This document shows, piece after piece, positions 34,679-43,235 of a DNA stretch of 64,000 bases (positions within the stretch are counted from its first letter, which is position 1; each line of letters opens with the position of its first letter). Made by a program: the position numbers and the translations under genes. The notes under the pieces were generated by a model. The model ran no database searches, was not told the DNA's origin, and was given only the letters and a program-made list of their open reading frames with translations. This DNA is from Flavobacterium potami. GTDB taxonomy: Bacteria; Bacteroidota; Bacteroidia; Flavobacteriales; Flavobacteriaceae. Location of the stretch: NCBI RefSeq assembly GCF_020026915.1, contig NZ_JAINUY010000002.1, positions 682,001 through 746,000 on the forward strand, in the 5' to 3' direction.

Positions 34679-34703
34679 TTTCAAAGAAAAATATAATTTT
34701 AAT

Positions 34704-34734
34704 AAAAACATCAGTTTACAGCTGATGTTTTTTT
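34704..34734 (+). terminator. Terminator of the DUF808 gene
   Basis: AAAACATCAG (34705-34714) pairs with CTGATGTTTT (34722-34731), followed by T. Confidence 0.88.
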
Positions 34735-34773
34735 GTTTTAGGAGCAGAACGATAATTTTTCATAAGAACGTAC

Positions 34774-34854
34774 AGTCCCGCTATCCGCTATATCTTTTTT
34801 GGGTACTCTCGATTGCTCGAGAACCCAAAAAAGGATACCTCTTCTATCGGGGCT
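34774..34854. repeat. 81-base nested inverted repeat
   Basis: An inner stem TTTTTTGGGTACTCTCGA against CTCGAGAACCCAAAAAA is enclosed by looser outer arms around AGTCCCGCTAT and ATCGGGGCT. It lies alone in a gene-free stretch (34735-35034), so it is probably a dispersed REP-like element of flavobacteria. The rest of the gap shows only AT-rich DNA. Confidence 0.75.
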
Positions 34855-35034
34855 AGGCTAGAAATTTTTAGTTTTCATAAGAAATAACGGTATTTTCCTT
34901 AAAAAAAAATAAAGAAATAAGTTTTTGATTTTCAAATGTTTAATTGTTTTGTAAAAATTTTTAACATAATCTCAAAGCAACCATTGCAACCAAGTGCCGT
35001 CTTCATAGTAATTAACAATTAATTATTATTTTAT

Positions 35035-35448
35035 ATGAAAAGTTTTAGATTAAAATCAGTTTTAGTAGTATTATTTTTATCAATTGGCTTGGTTTCATGC
35101 AGTAACGATGATGATGAAAAAGTACCAGCGACTACTTCAAAAGCAGCTTTAGCAACAGAAATTAAAGGACCTGCAACAGGAAAAGTAAATGATGAATTAA
35201 GCTATGATGTGACTTATGTTGTTGATAATGCATGCGGAGAATTTGATAAAATTGCGGAAGTAACAATTGGAGACGTAAAAGGTTTACAAGTAGTAGCAAA
35301 ATACCCAACACAAGGAGTTTGTACACAACAAGTACCAGAGCCAAAAAAGACTGTGTACAAATTTAAAGCAACAACAAAAGGAACTTTCGAAATTAAATTC
35401 AAAAAATCAGAAACTGAATTCCTGACTCAAAAAGTTGTAATCGAATAA
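35035..35448 (+). CDS. Small lipoprotein of unknown function
   Basis: A 137-residue protein with a lipobox (GLVSCSN, Cys at residue 22) followed by an acidic stretch (NDDDE), which is the typical surface-lipoprotein export signal in Bacteroidota. The mature domain of about 110 residues is predicted to be beta-rich and has two cysteines (NACGEF and QGVCTQQ) that may form a disulphide. I do not recognise the family. A terminator-like hairpin (35481-35534) follows. Confidence 0.7.
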   Translation: MKSFRLKSVLVVLFLSIGLVSCSNDDDEKVPATTSKAALATEIKGPATGKVNDELSYDVTYVVDNACGEFDKIAEVTIGDVKGLQVVAKYPTQGVCTQQVPEPKKTVYKFKATTKGTFEIKFKKSETEFLTQKVVIE

Positions 35449-35480
35449 CAGCTAATTTTAGTTGATATTTTTTTAGGTTG

Positions 35481-35534
35481 AAAACCATTTTGCAGAAGTT
35501 TAGTTTTAAGCTTATGTGAAATGGTTTTTTTTGA
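35481..35534 (+). terminator. Terminator-like hairpin after the lipoprotein gene
   Basis: AAAACCATTT (35481-35490) and AAATGGTTTT (35519-35528) pair around a 28-base loop, followed by T. Confidence 0.65.
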
Positions 35535-35592
35535 CTATTTAATTGTAAGAATTTTTTTTATTTTTTACTCTATATTTACTTGGTTATAAATG

Positions 35593-35619
35593 TTTGTGAA
35601 TAAAATTTTCTTACATTTG
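35593..35619 (+). promoter_or_regulatory. Promoter of the small ORF/DUF6169 pair
   Basis: TTTG at 35593-35596 and TACATTTG at 35612-35619, 15 bases apart, fit the Bacteroidota consensus. The start codon of the small ORF is 20 bases downstream. Confidence 0.65.
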
Positions 35620-35639
35620 CCTATAATTCAAAAGCAATC

Positions 35640-35756
35640 ATGGAAAAGACAATAATCATAAAACCAAACTCTAAGACAATTTCTGTTTTAAAGAAGATGG
35701 TAGATTTAAAAGAAGAACATCGCAAAGAAGTTTTGGAAAGATTAAAGAAAAAATAG
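35640..35756 (+). CDS. 38-residue basic helical protein
   Basis: An ATG at 35640 opens a 38-codon frame, MEKTIIIKPNSKTISVLKKM followed by VDLKEEHRKEVLERLKKK. It has a short strand, then a long charged helix, and is strongly basic. It has its own promoter and precedes the DUF6169 gene by 12 bases, so the two are cotranscribed. The shape resembles small antitoxins or partner peptides, but I recognise no family. Confidence 0.6.
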   Translation: MEKTIIIKPNSKTISVLKKMVDLKEEHRKEVLERLKKK

Positions 35757-35768
35757 ATTTTATTCTTT

Positions 35769-36242
35769 ATGTATCAATATATTTTTGAAGAGGGCTCGAG
35801 CCCTCTTTTTTATTTTACTACAAAATATGGTTTGGAATATTTTGTGAGTTTTCGAAGGATGGATTTAGAAAATGATTTCTTTAAAAATTTATTTGTTGTG
35901 GATTTTGGAGAAAGTAATAATCAAAAGTTTTTAAGTGATTCAAGAATAGAACGAACAATAGTGGGAATTATAAATAATTATTTTGATTCCAATCCAGTTG
36001 TTCTGTTAAATTATGTTTGTGATATTATTGATTCAAAACAGGATTTTAGAAAAAGATTATTTGATAAATGGTATAGGAATTTTAATAACGATGATTTTTC
36101 AAAAATTAATTTTCAGTATGAAATTCCAGAAGAAGATATTAAATATCACTTAGGATTTATTTTTAAAGGAAACATATATAGAGAAGAAGAATTAATTGAA
36201 AATGTTAATTTACTGTTGGAAGAATTTACAAATTTAAAATGA
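35769..36242 (+). CDS. DUF6169 family protein
   Basis: A 157-residue protein. The opening YQYIFEEGSSPLFYFTTKYGLEYFVSFRRM matches (from memory) the Bacteroidota family DUF6169, with conserved D-x-R-x-x-x-T-I pattern around DSRIERTIVGIINNYF. It is acidic and rich in aromatic residues. Function is unknown. It follows a 38-residue basic ORF on the same transcript; an acidic-basic pair may form a complex, possibly a toxin-antitoxin unit. Confidence 0.7.
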   Translation: MYQYIFEEGSSPLFYFTTKYGLEYFVSFRRMDLENDFFKNLFVVDFGESNNQKFLSDSRIERTIVGIINNYFDSNPVVLLNYVCDIIDSKQDFRKRLFDKWYRNFNNDDFSKINFQYEIPEEDIKYHLGFIFKGNIYREEELIENVNLLLEEFTNLK

Positions 36243-36273
36243 CCTTAATTTAATATTGTATATAATTACTCAC

Positions 36274-36304
36274 TTTGCCATTCCTCTAAAATTTACTATT
36301 TTTG
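36274..36304 (+). promoter_or_regulatory. Consensus promoter of aguB
   Basis: TTTG at 36274-36277 and TATTTTTG at 36297-36304 with 19-base spacing match the Bacteroidota consensus. The ATG follows 18 bases later. Confidence 0.75.
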
Positions 36305-36322
36305 CACTCTAAATTTTATGTC

Positions 36323-37213
36323 ATGTCGAAAAGAAAGTATAAAATATCGGTTATTCAGTTAAATCTGAATGACAACGCCGAAAACAATCTTAAAAAATGT
36401 ATCAGCTGGGTAAGAGATGCTGCAAGTCAAGGTGCAGAGGTTATCTTACTTCCTGAATTATATAGCAGTCATTATTTCTGCCAAAGTGAAGATGTAGATA
36501 ATTTTGCGTTAGCAGAACCTCTTTACAGTACTTCATTTATTGCATTCAGCGAATTGGCAAAAGAATTAGGAGTAGTTATTATTGTTCCTTTCTTCGAAAA
36601 AAGAATGGCTGGAATCTATCACAATAGTGCTTATATTATTGATACTGATGGAACAGAAGCTGGTTTATACCGTAAAATGCATATTCCAGATGATCCACAT
36701 TTCTATGAAAAATTCTATTTCACTCCAGGTGATTTAGGTTTCCAAGCAATTGAAACTAAAAAAGGAACTGTTGGAACATTAATATGCTGGGATCAATGGT
36801 ATCCAGAAGCGGCTCGTATTACAGCGCTAAAAGGAGCAGAAGTTTTATTCTATCCAACAGCAATCGGATGGCATCCTAAAGAAAAAGAGCAATACGGAGA
36901 AAATCAATATGGTGCTTGGATGAACGTAATGAAAGGACATGCGGTTGCAAATGGAGTTTTCGTTGCAGCAGCAAATCGAATTGGTCTTGAAAAATATTTA
37001 GAAGGAACAGAGGGAATTCAATTCTGGGGTGCTTCTTTCATAGCTGGACCACAAGGAGAGATTTTAGCTCAGGCTTCTCACGATAAAGAAGAAATTTTAA
37101 TCGCAGAAGTTGATTTAGATTTACAAGAAAATGTTCGTCAAAACTGGCCATTTTTCAGAGATAGAAGAATTGATGCTTTTGGTGACATTACAAAAAGAGC
37201 AATCGATAAATAA
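36323..37213 (+). CDS. aguB: N-carbamoylputrescine amidase
   Basis: A 296-residue nitrilase-superfamily enzyme that hydrolyses N-carbamoylputrescine to putrescine, CO2 and ammonia. The catalytic triad is E45 (LLPELYSS), K118 (YRKMHIPDDP) and C155 (LICWDQWYPE). The DDPHFYEKFYFTPGD segment is typical of the plant/bacterial AguB group. Its partner, agmatine deiminase, is encoded 3.5 kb downstream. The start at 36323 is placed by the promoter at 36274-36304. Confidence 0.95.
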   Translation: MSKRKYKISVIQLNLNDNAENNLKKCISWVRDAASQGAEVILLPELYSSHYFCQSEDVDNFALAEPLYSTSFIAFSELAKELGVVIIVPFFEKRMAGIYHNSAYIIDTDGTEAGLYRKMHIPDDPHFYEKFYFTPGDLGFQAIETKKGTVGTLICWDQWYPEAARITALKGAEVLFYPTAIGWHPKEKEQYGENQYGAWMNVMKGHAVANGVFVAAANRIGLEKYLEGTEGIQFWGASFIAGPQGEILAQASHDKEEILIAEVDLDLQENVRQNWPFFRDRRIDAFGDITKRAIDK

Positions 37214-37234
37214 TTCAATTTATCAATAAATTTT

Positions 37235-37269
37235 AAAGAGCTGTCTTAAAAAAGACAGCTCTTTTTTTT
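37235..37269 (+). terminator. Terminator of aguB
   Basis: AAAGAGCTGTCTT (37235-37247) and AAGACAGCTCTTT (37252-37264) form a perfect 13-bp stem followed by T. Confidence 0.93.
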
Positions 37270-37271
37270 GC

Positions 37272-37470
37272 GCTTCAGAGGAGCAAAATATTTATAGGAA
37301 ATAAACCGTATATAATAAAAAGCTCTAGCGGAGCGACATATTCACAATTTTTATGTCGCTCCGCTGGAGCTCTTTTCATTTGTATTATTGAAATTCTATA
37401 AATATTTCGCTCCTCCGGAGCCCTTTACACTTGTGTTTTCTTTTCTATAAATATTTCGCTTCTCTGAACT
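37272..37470. repeat. Nested GCTCCGCTGGAGC inverted repeat element
   Basis: The centre is a hairpin from AGCTCTAGCGGAGCGACATA (about 37320) to TATGTCGCTCCGCTGGAGCT (ending about 37373). It is flanked by GAGGAGCAAAATATTTATAG (left) and TATAAATATTTCGCTCCTCC (right) in inverted order, and a further partial copy (TATAAATATTTCGCTTCTC) follows. It is probably a non-autonomous dispersed repeat. Confidence 0.8.
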
Positions 37471-37490
37471 CTTTTGCATTTTCTTAAAAC

Positions 37491-37528
37491 AAAAAAGAAC
37501 TGCTTCATTACTGAAACAGTTCCTTTTC
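37491..37528 (-). terminator. Terminator of the OmpA-family gene
   Basis: GAACTGCTTCA and TGAAACAGTTC form a stem with one mismatch, with T on the minus-strand side. It lies 24 bases beyond the stop of the OmpA gene. Confidence 0.75.
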
Positions 37529-37551
37529 TTGTTTTTAGCTTTATATTTAGA

Positions 37552-38811
37552 TTACTTCACTTGGAAAGTAACTCTTCTCACGATTTGACGTGCTTCTTTA
37601 GAATTTTTGTTCACAGAAGTATCTTCTCCATTAGCAATTACATTCAATCTTGAAGCATCAATTCCTGCGTTTACTGCTACTTTTTTCACAGCTTCAGCTC
37701 TTTTTCTTGATAACTCTGTGTTGTAGTTTGTGTTACCAATTTCGTCAGCATAACCAATAATATCTGCAGATTTTCCTGGGTTGTTTTTCAAATATTTCAC
37801 TAAGAAATCAACACCAGATAAAGAAGCATTTGTTGGTTTAGACGAGTTGAAATCGAAATAAACATTTACATAACCTCCGTTGATTAATTCTTCAACAGTA
37901 TTGTTTGTAGCAGAACCAGCTCCTTTTTTCTCGTAAGTTTTGTCTAAGTAGCTTTCTAACTCATCTGGAACACCATTTTGATTCGTGTCAATAGATTGTC
38001 CTTTTGTGTTAACAGCAACACCTGCAATTGAGTTTGGTTCTAAATCGTATAAATCAGCAACTCCATCTTTGTCTGAATCGATAAGACCAGTTTCGATTAA
38101 GTCCACTCTTTTTTCCAATTCACCAATTCTATCTTCTTCACCAACCCAGTCAGCATGTTTTGCTTGTTTTCCTAGGTAGAAAGTCAAACCTACAGAAGCA
38201 TTTAATAAAACTCCGTCGAAAGATCCAGTAGTTGTGTTGCCCATTCCGTCAAAGTTCCAGTTTTGTCTTCCGTTAACAATTCCAGTTAAGTCTCCAGTCA
38301 AAGCGACTCTGTTACTTAATCTAATTTGTCCAGTCAAACCAGCGATTCCGTGAGCCATATAATCTTGACCTCCAAAACCTGTTTCAGTACTAATTTGCGA
38401 AACTCCAAAACCACCATGTGCCAAAAGACCAATTGTGTTTGTCCATGTTTCGAAGTTTAAAGCACGTCCAACGTTTACAACTCCTTGTAAACTTGCTCTT
38501 ACGTAACGGCTTTCAAAATCTGGAGTATTTTTTTTCTCTTTGAATTGGTCGTATCCAACATCTAATTTCAAACCAAATTTTGGATTAAACATGTATCTCA
38601 CACCTAAATCTCCGTGAAAGAAGTTCGCTGTTTCAGTTGTGTAACCTGGTGTCATTGTTCTTGTTGGTTTGTTAACCCCACCGTTAAGTTCAATAGACCA
38701 TTTATTGTATTCTTGTTCTACACGTGGTGTTGTAGAAGTAGTAGCCATATTTTGTGCGCCTGCGGCAAACGATAATAATAATAAAGAGGCTGATACTAAT
38801 TTCTTTTTCAT
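37552..38811 (-). CDS. OmpA-family outer-membrane protein
   Basis: A 419-residue protein. The signal peptide ends SFAAGAQ. Residues about 35-225 form an outer-membrane barrel (ELNGGVNKP, GDLGVRYMF). Residues about 240-290 carry calcium-binding type 3 thrombospondin-like repeats (DSDKDGVADLYD, DTNQNGVPDELE). Residues about 310-419 form the OmpA peptidoglycan-binding domain (VYFDFNSSKP, IIGYADEIGNTNYNTELSRKRA). It should link the outer membrane to the cell wall. This architecture is frequent in Bacteroidota. Confidence 0.92.
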   Translation of the reverse strand: MKKKLVSASLLLLSFAAGAQNMATTSTTPRVEQEYNKWSIELNGGVNKPTRTMTPGYTTETANFFHGDLGVRYMFNPKFGLKLDVGYDQFKEKKNTPDFESRYVRASLQGVVNVGRALNFETWTNTIGLLAHGGFGVSQISTETGFGGQDYMAHGIAGLTGQIRLSNRVALTGDLTGIVNGRQNWNFDGMGNTTTGSFDGVLLNASVGLTFYLGKQAKHADWVGEEDRIGELEKRVDLIETGLIDSDKDGVADLYDLEPNSIAGVAVNTKGQSIDTNQNGVPDELESYLDKTYEKKGAGSATNNTVEELINGGYVNVYFDFNSSKPTNASLSGVDFLVKYLKNNPGKSADIIGYADEIGNTNYNTELSRKRAEAVKKVAVNAGIDASRLNVIANGEDTSVNKNSKEARQIVRRVTFQVK

Positions 38812-38962
38812 GATATCAAAAATTAAATTGTTTTTATTTTAAACTCATGAACAAAATTAGGGCGTGTATCTTTAGAATGTGTTGTATAGTTACTTACATA
38901 ATTCCCATCTTTTGGCTTTTAATTATGTAAATACGTTAAAATTAGCCTAATACAAGTCAAAA

Positions 38963-38995
38963 AAAAAGAGCAAAATTCACATTTTGCTCTTTTTG
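38963..38995 (-). terminator. Terminator of the choice-of-anchor I gene
   Basis: AAAAAGAGCAAAAT and ATTTTGCTCTTTTT form a perfect 14-bp stem with a 4-base loop. It lies 17 bases beyond the minus-strand stop. Confidence 0.9.
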
Positions 38996-39011
38996 ATATA
39001 CTGAAAATATA

Positions 39012-40526
39012 TTATTTCATATCTGGTTGGTAGATTTTTACCGTTCCATCACCTTCACTGCTTACTACTAACAAACTTCTTTTAGTTGGACTTTTAGAAG
39101 CTGGAATAAAAAGTAATCCTTCTGGTGCATCACCTGTTTTTACTGTTTGTAAATATTGTGGTGAAGTTGGATTTGTAGCATCATAAACCATAAATGCATC
39201 AGATCTTTCTAAACCAACAAAAATAATGTTTTGATTTCCCATTTTTGCAGTAACAACAGCTTCTGGCTCAGAACCTTTGTCATCACTTCTTTTATCGTCG
39301 TAAGTTCCTAATTCGTAAGTTTTTTTGTCAACATCATTTTTACTATCATAAACGATTTTTCCTGTGTTTCCGTTCCAGATAGAGAATGATCTTCCTCCAA
39401 AACTTACCATTTCGTCTAAATCTCCGTCACCGTCAGTATCTCCCATATCAGTTACAAGATTTAATCTTCCCATGCTAGGATCTAGTTTTAAAGCAGCAGC
39501 ATCTGGAAAAACTGTTGGATCCAATTTCATGCTTTTCATACGCTTAACATCAGAATAAGCGTTGTATTCTCTTGCATCACCTTCGTTAGCAGTCACAAAA
39601 TAAGGAACGTTATTTACTGTGTAATGAGCAATAGCATCTGGCATATAAAGACCTTTTACTTTCCAAGGATTAAAAGCAACTTTATCATCACTGTCGCTAA
39701 CGTCGATTGCGTTTTCAGCAGTATTGTAATCTTTTAAACCTAAAGGATAAATAGCAGTAATAGTTTTAGAAGTCAAATCAACTTTTGCAACTCCATTGTT
39801 TTCTTGTAAAGTTACCCAAGCCGTTTTAGAGTCGTCAGAAATTGTAATGTATTCTGGTTCGATATCTTGAGCAAAACTAGTTTTAGCAAATTTAGAAATT
39901 CTAAATCCATCTTTTGCTAAAGCAGCAGCTTGTCCAGCAAATGAAGCGAAATCTAAAGTTGTAACTGTATAAGTGCTAGTTTCAATGATAGAAATAGTTC
40001 CGTTAGGATCTTGTGTATAATCTGTATTTGGTTCACCTTCATTAGCAGTCATGATAAATTTTCCATCAGGAGAAAAAGTGACCATATCAGGTAAAGCGCC
40101 AACTGTAACTTGTTTGATTAAACTATAATCTGAAGTGTTGAAAATAACAACTTTTCCATTTCCTTGTTTGTTTGCAGTCGATTCTAAAGCTACAGCCAAT
40201 TTACCGTCAAAAACAGAAACACTGTTTGCAGCACCTTCATATGAAGCTAAATCAATTTTTCCAATTTTAATTGGTTTTGTAGGGTCTGTAATGTCAATAA
40301 CATCAATTTGGTTAACACCACTGTTGTTTACTGTGAAAAGTCTTTTTGTTTTTTCGCAATATGCAGAGATTTCAGCAGCAGCTTCTCCACCAATTGTAAT
40401 AGAACCAATTTCTTTAAAAGTTCCTGGGTTTTCGTTTGCTAGAACTTCTCCGCCGTTGTTGTCTTCGTTATTACAGCTCGCTAGAATCAATAATGCAGCA
40501 AATAATGAGATAGATAATTTTTTCAT
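39012..40526 (-). CDS. Choice-of-anchor I domain lipoprotein (beta-propeller)
   Basis: A 504-residue protein with a lipobox (LILASCNN, Cys at residue 18) and an acidic region after it (NNEDNNGGE), so it is a probable surface or outer-membrane lipoprotein. The repeated strands (IDVIDITDPTKPIKIGKIDL, MVTFSPDGKFIMTANEGEP, AWVTLQENNGVAKVDL, FVTANEGDAREY) are typical of the choice-of-anchor I family, related to seven-bladed propellers and phytase/phosphatase-like proteins. The DTDGDGDLDEM segment may bind calcium. The function is not established; phosphate or nucleotide scavenging is possible. Confidence 0.85.
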   Translation of the reverse strand: MKKLSISLFAALLILASCNNEDNNGGEVLANENPGTFKEIGSITIGGEAAAEISAYCEKTKRLFTVNNSGVNQIDVIDITDPTKPIKIGKIDLASYEGAANSVSVFDGKLAVALESTANKQGNGKVVIFNTSDYSLIKQVTVGALPDMVTFSPDGKFIMTANEGEPNTDYTQDPNGTISIIETSTYTVTTLDFASFAGQAAALAKDGFRISKFAKTSFAQDIEPEYITISDDSKTAWVTLQENNGVAKVDLTSKTITAIYPLGLKDYNTAENAIDVSDSDDKVAFNPWKVKGLYMPDAIAHYTVNNVPYFVTANEGDAREYNAYSDVKRMKSMKLDPTVFPDAAALKLDPSMGRLNLVTDMGDTDGDGDLDEMVSFGGRSFSIWNGNTGKIVYDSKNDVDKKTYELGTYDDKRSDDKGSEPEAVVTAKMGNQNIIFVGLERSDAFMVYDATNPTSPQYLQTVKTGDAPEGLLFIPASKSPTKRSLLVVSSEGDGTVKIYQPDMK

Positions 40527-40681
40527 GTGTTAGTTTTTAGTTTCGGGTGCAAAAGTAATTCTGTGCTTTCTGTTAAATATTAAGAATGTATTATATAATC
40601 TTTAACTTAAATTTTGCAGGATATTTTTTGTGAAATTATTGAGGAATTTTACTCAAATGTTTTATAATCCTAACGAATGCT

Positions 40682-40689
40682 TATCTTTG
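40682..40689 (+). promoter_or_regulatory. Minus-7 element of aguA promoter
   Basis: TATCTTTG matches TAnnTTTG 24 bases before the ATG of aguA. The upstream TTTG is less clear. Confidence 0.6.
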
Positions 40690-40713
40690 CACTTTCTAAA
40701 TTAGAACGTATTT

Positions 40714-41754
40714 ATGTCAACAAATAATAGAAGATTTCCAGCAGAATGGGAAAAACAACAAGGAATTGTATTGTGTTTTCCGCATAATGGCAATGATTGG
40801 CCAGGAAAATATGAAGCTGTTCAATGGGCTTTTGTAGAGTTTATTAAAAAAGTAGCCACTTTTGAAACTGTTTTTTTGGTCGTAGCCGATGAAAAGCTAA
40901 AAGAAAAAGTTACTGATATGCTTGAGAGAGCTCGTGTAAAAATTGAAAATGTTTCTTTTATTATTCATAAAACCAACAGAAGCTGGATGCGCGACTCTGG
41001 ACCAATTATTGTAAAAAACGGTTCAAAAAGAGAAGCTTTGAATTTCAATTTCAACGGTTGGGCAAAATATAAAAACTATCAATTAGACAAATTTGTTCCA
41101 GGTAAAATTGCAGATTTTATTGACGTGCCACTAACGCAGGTAATGTACAAAGGAAAACCTGTAATTGTTGAAGGTGGTGCAATAGATGTAAACGGAAAAG
41201 GAACTTTATTGACTTCTGAGGAATGTTTAATGCATCCAACAATTCAAGTAAGAAATGCTGGTTTTACCAAAGAAGATTACGAAGCAGTTTTTAAAGAATA
41301 TCTTGGCGTTACCAATGTAATTTGGTTAGGAGACGGAATTGAAGGTGACGATACACACGGTCATATCGACGATTTATGCCGATTTGTAAATGAAGATACC
41401 ATTGTAACAATTGTAGAAACAGATAAAAACGATTCAAATTACAAACCTTTGCAAGATAATTTGAAACGTCTTCAAAATGCAAAATTAGAAAACGGAAAAT
41501 CTCCAGTAATTGTAGCATTGCCAATGCCAAAACGTGTTGATTTTGAAGATTTACGTTTGCCGGCGAGTTATGCAAACTTCTTGATCTTGAATAATTGTGT
41601 TTTAGTGCCAACATTCAACGATAGTAACGATCGTGTTGCTTTAAATATCTTGGCAGAATGTTTCCCAGATCGTGAAGTAATCGGAATAAGTTGTATCGAT
41701 TTTATTTGGGGATTCGGAACTTTACATTGTTTAAGTCAGCAGATTCCTGCATAA
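40714..41754 (+). CDS. aguA: Agmatine deiminase
   Basis: A 346-residue peptidylarginine deiminase-fold enzyme that converts agmatine to N-carbamoylputrescine and ammonia. Motifs are FPAEWEKQQGI, SWMRDSGPIIV, NFNFNGWAKY, VEGGAIDVNGKGTLLTSEECL, GDDTHGHIDDLCRF and the catalytic Cys C339 in LHCLSQQIPA. With aguB 3.5 kb upstream on the same strand it completes an arginine-decarboxylase route to putrescine; both genes have their own Bacteroidota promoters. Confidence 0.95.
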   Translation: MSTNNRRFPAEWEKQQGIVLCFPHNGNDWPGKYEAVQWAFVEFIKKVATFETVFLVVADEKLKEKVTDMLERARVKIENVSFIIHKTNRSWMRDSGPIIVKNGSKREALNFNFNGWAKYKNYQLDKFVPGKIADFIDVPLTQVMYKGKPVIVEGGAIDVNGKGTLLTSEECLMHPTIQVRNAGFTKEDYEAVFKEYLGVTNVIWLGDGIEGDDTHGHIDDLCRFVNEDTIVTIVETDKNDSNYKPLQDNLKRLQNAKLENGKSPVIVALPMPKRVDFEDLRLPASYANFLILNNCVLVPTFNDSNDRVALNILAECFPDREVIGISCIDFIWGFGTLHCLSQQIPA

Positions 41755-41846
41755 AAATAGTAGCCAAAGACAAGAAATAAATTATTTTGATTTTTAAATC
41801 TGTGATGAAATTATCACATTTACAGAGGCTTTAAAATATTATTCTA

Positions 41847-41879
41847 AGCTGTCATTACAAGTGGCAGCTTTTTTTTGTT
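41847..41879 (+). terminator. Terminator of aguA
   Basis: AAGCTGTCA and TGGCAGCTT pair with one G-T pair, followed by eight T. Confidence 0.85.
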
Positions 41880-41968
41880 TTATATTTAACAGACAGATTT
41901 GTGGTGTGTCTTGGTAACCTTCTTATATTCGTATAGTCAACAATGCAGAAATGCAGATTTAATTTTAT

Positions 41969-43153
41969 ATGAAGAAGATACTTTTTATCCTTTCCGTGCT
42001 TTCTTCCGGAGTTCTTTTTTCACAGTCTGATTCACAAGAAAAAATAGAGCTTACATTTGCAACCTACAATGTAAGTATGGAATCTGATAATTATTCTCCA
42101 AAAGGCGCAATGGGAAAATCAGAGCAATTATTGATTCAGCAGCTTAATTCAGGCAATAATACTCAAATCAAAAATATAGCACAGATTATTCAAACCGTTA
42201 GGCCAGACGTAATCTTGCTAAACGAATTTGATTACATTAAAGATCCTGAACTTGGTGTTAAGGCGTTTATTAAAAATTATTTGAATATAAGCCAAGGTGG
42301 AGCAGCAGCAATCGATTATCCTTATTATTACTATTCAACAGTGAATACAGGCCAGCCAAGTCCTTACGATTTGAACAATGATGGAAAGTTCAATAATTTT
42401 GGGAATGATGCTTGGGGATTTGGTAATTATCCTGGTCAATACGGAATGATGCTTTTATCTAAATATCCTATCGATGTTAATGCAGTTCGTACTTTTCAAC
42501 ATTTTAAATGGAAAGATATGCCTGGAGCATTGCTTACCAAAAAAGCTGATGGATCAGATTGGTATAACAAAAAAGCATGGAAGGAATTTCCATTATCTTC
42601 AAAATCGCATTGGGATGTTCCTGTGCAGATTGGTAATAAAACGATTCATATTTTAGCCAGTCATCCAACTCCTCCAACTTTTGATGGTGCCGAAGATCGC
42701 AATGGGAAAAGAAATCACGATGAAATCCGATTCTGGAAAGATTATATTTCAGACAATTTGGCTTCGTATATTTACGATGATAAAGGCATAAAAGGTGGTT
42801 TGCCTTCGAATTTTCAGTTTGTAATTTTGGGTGATCAAAATGCTTCAGCAGTTGAAGGAGATGCCATTAGAGAAGGCATAAAGTCTTTAATAGAAAGTCC
42901 GAAAGTTAATAGCGATTTTATACCCGCTAGTAAAGGCGGTGCTGAACATAGTCCTGAAAATCCTTTAGCAATCAATCATACTGCCTTTTGGAGAATGCGA
43001 GCTGATTATGTGTTGCCATCCAAACTTGGTTTTAAGTATATAAACAGTGGTGTTTTCTGGCCGGCAAAAGGCGAGCCAATGGCGGAATTGGTTGAAAAAC
43101 GTGAATCAAGTTCAGATCATCGTTTGGTTTGGGTAAAGGTAGTTTTTGAATAA
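41969..43153 (+). CDS. Secreted endonuclease/exonuclease/phosphatase family hydrolase
   Basis: A 394-residue protein with a signal peptide (residues 1-19, ending LFSQ). The metal-dependent phosphoesterase fold is visible: FATYNVSMES, RPDVILLNEFDY, LLSKYPID, ILASHPTPPTF, VILGDQNAS and SSDHRLVWVKV with the terminal catalytic histidine. DNA, sugar phosphates or phospholipids are all possible substrates. No transport or sorting domain is visible. It probably acts in the periplasm. Confidence 0.88.
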   Translation: MKKILFILSVLSSGVLFSQSDSQEKIELTFATYNVSMESDNYSPKGAMGKSEQLLIQQLNSGNNTQIKNIAQIIQTVRPDVILLNEFDYIKDPELGVKAFIKNYLNISQGGAAAIDYPYYYYSTVNTGQPSPYDLNNDGKFNNFGNDAWGFGNYPGQYGMMLLSKYPIDVNAVRTFQHFKWKDMPGALLTKKADGSDWYNKKAWKEFPLSSKSHWDVPVQIGNKTIHILASHPTPPTFDGAEDRNGKRNHDEIRFWKDYISDNLASYIYDDKGIKGGLPSNFQFVILGDQNASAVEGDAIREGIKSLIESPKVNSDFIPASKGGAEHSPENPLAINHTAFWRMRADYVLPSKLGFKYINSGVFWPAKGEPMAELVEKRESSSDHRLVWVKVVFE

Positions 43154-43171
43154 AAGTTTTAAATAAAAGCA

Positions 43172-43204
43172 TAAAAAAACCATGGCGATGACCAAGGTTT
43201 TTTA
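43172..43204. terminator. Terminator between the EEP gene and fahA
   Basis: AAAAAACC.TGG and CCA.GGTTTTTT form a 12-bp stem with one mismatch around CGATGA. It lies between convergent genes and serves both. Confidence 0.85.
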
Positions 43205-43235
43205 TTTTCTATATCTCTTCAGACTTATCTGCTCT

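Noticed and set aside
39012..40526. Alkaline phosphatase or phytase
   Set aside because: The propeller repeats resemble related families, but no catalytic phosphatase motif can be read; the choice-of-anchor I name is safer.
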